A stretch of 64,000 nucleotides of DNA, from assembly GCA_963924555.1 (NCBI GenBank), contig OZ004581.1, positions 4,526,001 through 4,590,000 of the forward strand, written 5' to 3'. Under the pieces are notes generated by a model, which worked only from the letters and a program-made list of their open reading frames with translations, did not search any database and was not told the origin of the DNA. Source of the stretch: Crambe crambe. Lineage: Eukaryota > Porifera > Demospongiae > Poecilosclerida > Crambeidae. The position numbers were made by a program, and so were the translations under genes. This document shows positions 59,101-64,000 of this stretch, piece after piece; the stretch's first letter is position 1, and each line of letters starts with the position of its first letter.

Positions 59101-61414
59101 CATCACGCCATGTTTGTCCGATCTGCAGTTGACTGGTGATGTCTTCAGATTGGTTACTCCATGTCTGATGCACTCTAAATCCTCTCTCAAACTGCATGAA
59201 TTTCATAAATATCAATGCTCAGCAAATCATAAATCAGCTAGAGTAAAGAGCTAAATTTACATGAAATGACAATCCTTGTCGACCAAATGCAAGATCAATG
59301 TGGACTGAAACTCTTGAAAATCTATTCCATGGCTGCATTCGTCCTTGAAGGGAGAATATTGAAGCTTCAGGGTCTCTGCTTTCTGGTAGGACTTTCAACA
59401 AAATATACTCTCCATTGCCTTGGAAATCATAGTATTTACCATCGAATGTTAGATAGTGGGGATCACCTTGACCGTGGCCTATGAATACGAAATATGAAAG
59501 TGACAAATTTGTCGATAACATTGAGGACTAGAATGTAAAAGTTATGGAGGAGAATATCTATACCATCCCTATGAATGAACTTTTAAGCTACATAAAATTC
59601 TATCTAGGACATATGGTACCTAGGTAGTTATCTCCATAGCTTCCTATAAGCCAGCTTGAAAGTTTTGTCTTTTAAGCTAGCTACTTTCAGCAATATACAA
59701 TGGATTTCAAACATGGAATGACACATCACTCCTCAAATGTGACCAGTCAATTGATCAAATACCTGGATATTTCTCTAAGTGCTCAAGGAAAGATTTACAG
59801 ATACTCTAAATGCACTTAGAAGCACTTATAAATTAGAAACCCGATCAAATAGATCAAGCTACATAGGATGCAGCTACATTGTATGCCATTCCCCAAGAAT
59901 ATCATACCTATTACTGGAGGAATATAACCAGTGCAATCATTGACTATTCTTCGCTGGTAATATCTGTTGCATTGGCTTGTTGCACAGCAAACTCTTCTGA
60001 ATTCAGCATCACGCTGTTTATATTGTGCTTGGCTCAATATAGGATGATAAAGTAACATTGAGCCAGTAAACCCAACATTAGGAGATGTATGAAGAGCCCT
60101 GTAACACAAAGTTAAAGTCATTGCAAGATCAATCATATTTATATACTGCATTTTGAACCTTGTAATGATGTACTAGCTAGCTTATTGCCCTACTAGAAAA
60201 CAATCAAAAAGGGTAGCTACTTAAATACTTACCCATTAACATAGCAGCACATTTGAGTTAGAGTAATTCCACCTAATGCTCTTAGCTGATGATTTATAGG
60301 TAGTGAGGAAACATAGCAGTTTTCATTGAGCCTTGTGAATCTTGCAATGTCTCTGGCAGCTTGTTGAAGAGTACATGGACACGGATCAAGCATGGCCGCT
60401 AGAATATCAGGTGTTGTTCCAATCAAGAAGATTCCATCTGTAGCTTGAAATTGCCTGCATTGTGTACTCAGAAATGCTACATTAGCAGGAAGAAGCATTG
60501 CCATATTATTTATCCTAGTATTCTGTCTCCTTCCAACATCAGAAGTGCAAGATACAGCATCACCTATTCCAGGAAATCCTGATAATGGATGATTGGCAAA
60601 GAAGTTTGCCTCAGAATTGTAGCCAACAACTGCTGCTCTGTTTCTTCCCACAGAACTCCATTGAATTTCTCCACACACATATGTAAAGACTGCATACGTT
60701 CTAATCCCATCAGTAACTATGGTGGCTTGATAACTATTAACCTGTAAAGGGATATTAACTCTGGTAATAATGGCTGTGTTATTTGTGGATCTACTTTACC
60801 TTCTGAAGATCCTCTTCGTTGATTCCTAGGTGATCTTCTTCACCATGTGGGCTTGGATGCACATTGTCCCAATGGACAGTGAGGACCCAGTTACCTTCAA
60901 ATTCTACTTCACCCTCTTGCTGAGTAGTTTGAATGTAAGTGTTCACTTGATGAAGCCAATTTCTGCCCACTGGATTGGATGCTGCATCATTTGAGTGGAA
61001 AGTGGCATATCTCACAGCTCCCTCTCTGCGTATATCATTGTCGCTCCAAAATGGTGCAACTGCCATTCCAGTCCTAGTCCAATAATTCCGTGTTGGGAAC
61101 CTTTCTGGTACTGAAAACTTCCATGGTCTGTTGAATGATATGACTCCATTTTCATTAATCTGCATATGGAATGATATTAAAAAGGGCAATATTAACTTAA
61201 GTCTAGCTTTGCAACATTATTATGATTCAGAACTTAATTGTAAATTGTAATTCAATTAGCTAGTGGCTTACATATGCCAAAGTTGCAATTTCATTCCCAA
61301 AAATCAGACCATCTGGAATATTTATGGCATCAGACACTGCATCTGCTCTAGTTTTGTCCAACTCCAAGACACCAGGGAAAGTCCTCAAGTTTAAAATAGG
61401 AAGGAACTCTCCAA
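56196..61414 (-). CDS. Mucin-like module C: NIDO-AMOP-VWD-EGF-short mucin
   Basis: It is very similar to B and D. The first exon starts at 61414 after tttgcag. NIDO is at about 61160-60800, the pre-AMOP and AMOP exons at 60740-60230 and 60100-59910, VWD at 59480-58840, the beta-rich domain at 58770-58130, EGF-like exons at 58080-57000, the linker and membrane-proximal exons at 56950-56465, and a mucin exon at 56346-56196. That mucin exon has only 50 codons (STTTHPMSTTVGAATT), far shorter than in A or B. The VWD signature QGFLGNNDGN and the EGF cysteines are conserved. A short motif preceding exon 7 in A and B is lost here, but the shared acceptor aacactgtag is kept, supporting my exon start. 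Confidence 0.88.
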
Positions 61415-62140
61415 CTGCAAAAGTAGTATTTACGATAGGTCTTCAGTTTTATAGCTACAATGGCATGTAATTATGATTTTAGCATGAAATGTAATGACAT
61501 TATAATTGTGATCTGTAGCTGATTTCATCAAAGCATGTGTCTTTATTTCTCCTTCATCATACAGTACATGATCAAAGGTTTACTGTATAGGTTATGCATA
61601 ATATCTGGAAGATTTGACCTAGCTAGTTTGGGACTTTTCCTCCTCAGACACTCCCTGCACAGAAGGAATCGCTTTAGCTGTCTCCTAATTTAAGGGACCA
61701 ATCAAATCACTTCAATCACATGATCTTATGTAAAATGACATCACGGCAGTGCATGCAATAGCTATAGTCTACAATAACATGCTAACTGATCTTGCAGATC
61801 AAGACTTGCTAGCTAGTCATTGGCTAGTTATTTATATAGCCATTATACTTTATAGCAAGCTAGCCGGCCACGACAACCACTCACACCATGCGCGCCCTCG
61901 CCTCAATGACATCAGAGCTCTCATGCCTTATGCCACTTCCTGCATTCCAGGACAACTAAAGTTACCAGGAGGAGGGAAAGTCCCAGACTAGTAGCAAGCA
62001 TAAAATAACTTGTTTTACTTAACAATACAGGGATTGCATGCCTCATGATTAAAATCAAGGTATATGACTATGCACTCATGACTCAAATCACTATCTATGG
62101 TCCACTATCTTACGATACAAAATTCCCTATATGTATGTAC
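61415..62140 (-). other. Inter-module stretch C/D, probable 726-bp intron
   Basis: It lies between the module D mucin donor (acaagaa/gtacat at 62141) and the module C first-exon acceptor. The first 100 bases resemble the B/C stretch. The rest, with a small open frame at 61749-61991, has no recognisable gene. Confidence 0.55.
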
Positions 62141-64000
62141 TTCTTGTAGCCTCAGTGGTAGTTGCAGCCTCTGATATTTCAGTAGTAATTTGTGTATCAG
62201 TCGTAGTTTGTGTTTTGATGGTAGTTGCAGCCCCAACAGTAGTAGACATTGGATGTGTTGTTGTGGAAAGAGGAAAAAGGAAACCACCTTCCCTGTATTG
62301 TTCTTCATTTCCCTAAAAAACAGCAAAAACAGTGAATCAATGCAAATTATTAAGAGCTACTCCATGCATATGACCCTTTTTGTACACTATTCCATGTGAT
62401 TACTTCTATGAGAAGAAACTATCCATACATACCTGCACTGCTAATTGTAAATCCTCTATTGAGATAAAGCCATTCAAAACTTGTATGTAAAATAGAAACT
62501 CCAGCTGTCCCATATCATTTTGATTGATAAGAGATGTAGGAATGGCCACATTTGCAGGATCAACAGTAACATTGATGACTCTACGAAAGGACAATAGTAA
62601 TAACACACTTGAACATACAATCATGAATACTTATTAATCATACTCGCTCTTATTCCTGTTGAGCAGAACTACACCACACGTTTCTTCTGCACAAAATGCA
62701 TTGATTATTCCAGATGTAACTTCTCTGAACCTCTGTTGAGAGGCTGGAGTGAACTAATTCCATACAAAAGTAATAGTAATTTAGTGACAATCATGCAATC
62801 ATGACCTACAGTTTCAGGTGTAAGATTAGGTGCAGTGAAGTTAATACTGTTTTCAGTTCCAGAGGTTGTAGTCACAGCAGGAGGTAGTGGAGGAGGAGGC
62901 TCATTCACAATTCCTATAGAGTAACAGAATGAAATAAACAAATGAAGAGAAAGGGTCGTCACTTCTTACGTGAGCAAGTTCCATTGATCTCCTCATACCC
63001 AGGAACACATATACAAACAAATGATCCTTCACTATTCAGGCATTGAGAGTTTCTATCATCTTCACACAATTCCATAGAAACAAGGGATGCTTCCAAGCAT
63101 TCATCAACATCTGTATGTAAGGAGGTACACAACAGAATAATATATAGTGTGGTAATTAGTAACAGCTTACCTCTACAGCTTCGTCCATCATCATACAACC
63201 GATATCCCTCACGACAATCACACTGAAATGACCTCTCAGTATTTGTACAGAGATGGTCACAAGGACTTCTTTCACATTCATTAATGTCTAACAACAATAT
63301 AATGTATCACTGCACGTATATCATCAATGTCATACATACCAACACAATCAGTTCCACCAGGCATGAGTAATTCAAGTCCTGTAGGACAGTAGCACTGCTC
63401 ATCCCCATTGATCACAGCACATCCATGAGAACACGTTCCTTCACATGTCATGTTGGCTGAATAATTATTTATATTATCATAAAAACGAGGTAGAAATACT
63501 CTGACTTCTCATTTTACCAGTGCAGTTCCTGCCATCTTCCTGAAGAGTGAATCCATCAGTACAGCCACAAGTATAAGATCCCACAGTATTCTCACAGAGT
63601 TGCTGACAGTCATGTATCCCATCACATTCATTTATGTCTATTCATCATTATTCATACGTCAATGTTGTACACTTAAATACAAACACTGACCTTGGCATTG
63701 ACTATCATTTCCTGCTGTTAGTCGATATCCATCTAAACAGGCACAGTTAAAGCTGCCTTCTGTATTCTCACAGATCTGATCACATGAAGTTGTGTTGGTT
63801 AGACACTCATTAATATCTACACAAGTTTTTCCATCATTGCTATCATGATGATGGAGAATGAGGCTAACCATAACACTTTGATGCATCCCCAGTGTATCCA
63901 TCAGGACAAGGACCACACACAGCACCAATACCAGGAGCTGGCACATCCATACACTCGACTCCTTCAAAACACTGGATCTCTGAACAGCCATTGCGGTCTT
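62141..64000 (-). CDS. Mucin-like module D, cut by the window edge
   Basis: Only the 3' part of the module lies in the window: EGF-like exons from 64000 to about 62970, including NTTSCDQICENTEGSFNCAC and DINECERSPC; the linker (EPPPPLPP) at about 62915-62815; membrane-proximal exons at about 62755-62645 and 62582-62434; and a 57-codon mucin exon at 62312-62141. The membrane-proximal exons, the introns beside them and the start of the mucin exon are almost identical to module C, so C and D separated recently. The NIDO, AMOP and VWD parts should lie beyond 64000. Confidence 0.88.

Overview
This is a 64 kb window of an AT-rich animal genome with short introns and many transposable elements. Nothing is bacterial: coding regions are split by GT-AG introns, there are no operons, and the recognisable families are metazoan. 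The tandem NIDO-AMOP-VWD-EGF mucin modules, the gypsy element with integrase before reverse transcriptase, and the abundance of small inverted-repeat elements suggest an invertebrate. A sponge fits best, but I cannot fix the species, and all family names come from memory without a search.

1-5000 is a repeat mosaic. It holds a Cys-rich reading frame on the minus strand, a 27-bp tandem repeat, copies of a dispersed repeat, and a 1.25-kb element with inverted termini, a 9-bp target duplication and a RecQ-helicase fragment. About 5003-13754 is one large DNA transposon. It carries two convergent genes: a multi-exon UBX/HECT ubiquitin-ligase-like gene (plus) and a DDE transposase (minus). Both ends carry palindromic CCCCGGGG motifs. 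The first long HECT-gene intron has been hit by further elements.

13760-42400 is mostly degenerate intergenic or intronic DNA. It contains a decayed Ty3/gypsy element (19.97-23.27 kb, minus), two exons of a phosphatidylinositol-synthase-like enzyme (minus), and two unassigned membrane-type exons. There are several MITEs and perfect palindromes, a 1.45-kb segment present twice (31.0 and 38.8 kb), a Tc1-like remnant, and a seven-exon SENP/Ulp1-type protease domain (minus, 37.67-38.73 kb).

42439-64000 is the main locus: four head-to-tail modules on the minus strand. Each encodes NIDO, AMOP, VWD, an extracellular domain, about seven EGF-like domains, a membrane-proximal domain and a Ser/Thr mucin stretch. 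The last module (42439-49127) gives a continuous 19-exon frame of about 1447 residues ending in a hydrophobic tail. I found no start exon between modules. The mucin exons end in phase 1 and the next module's first exon begins in the matching phase, so the modules may be one giant gene rather than a tandem gene family.
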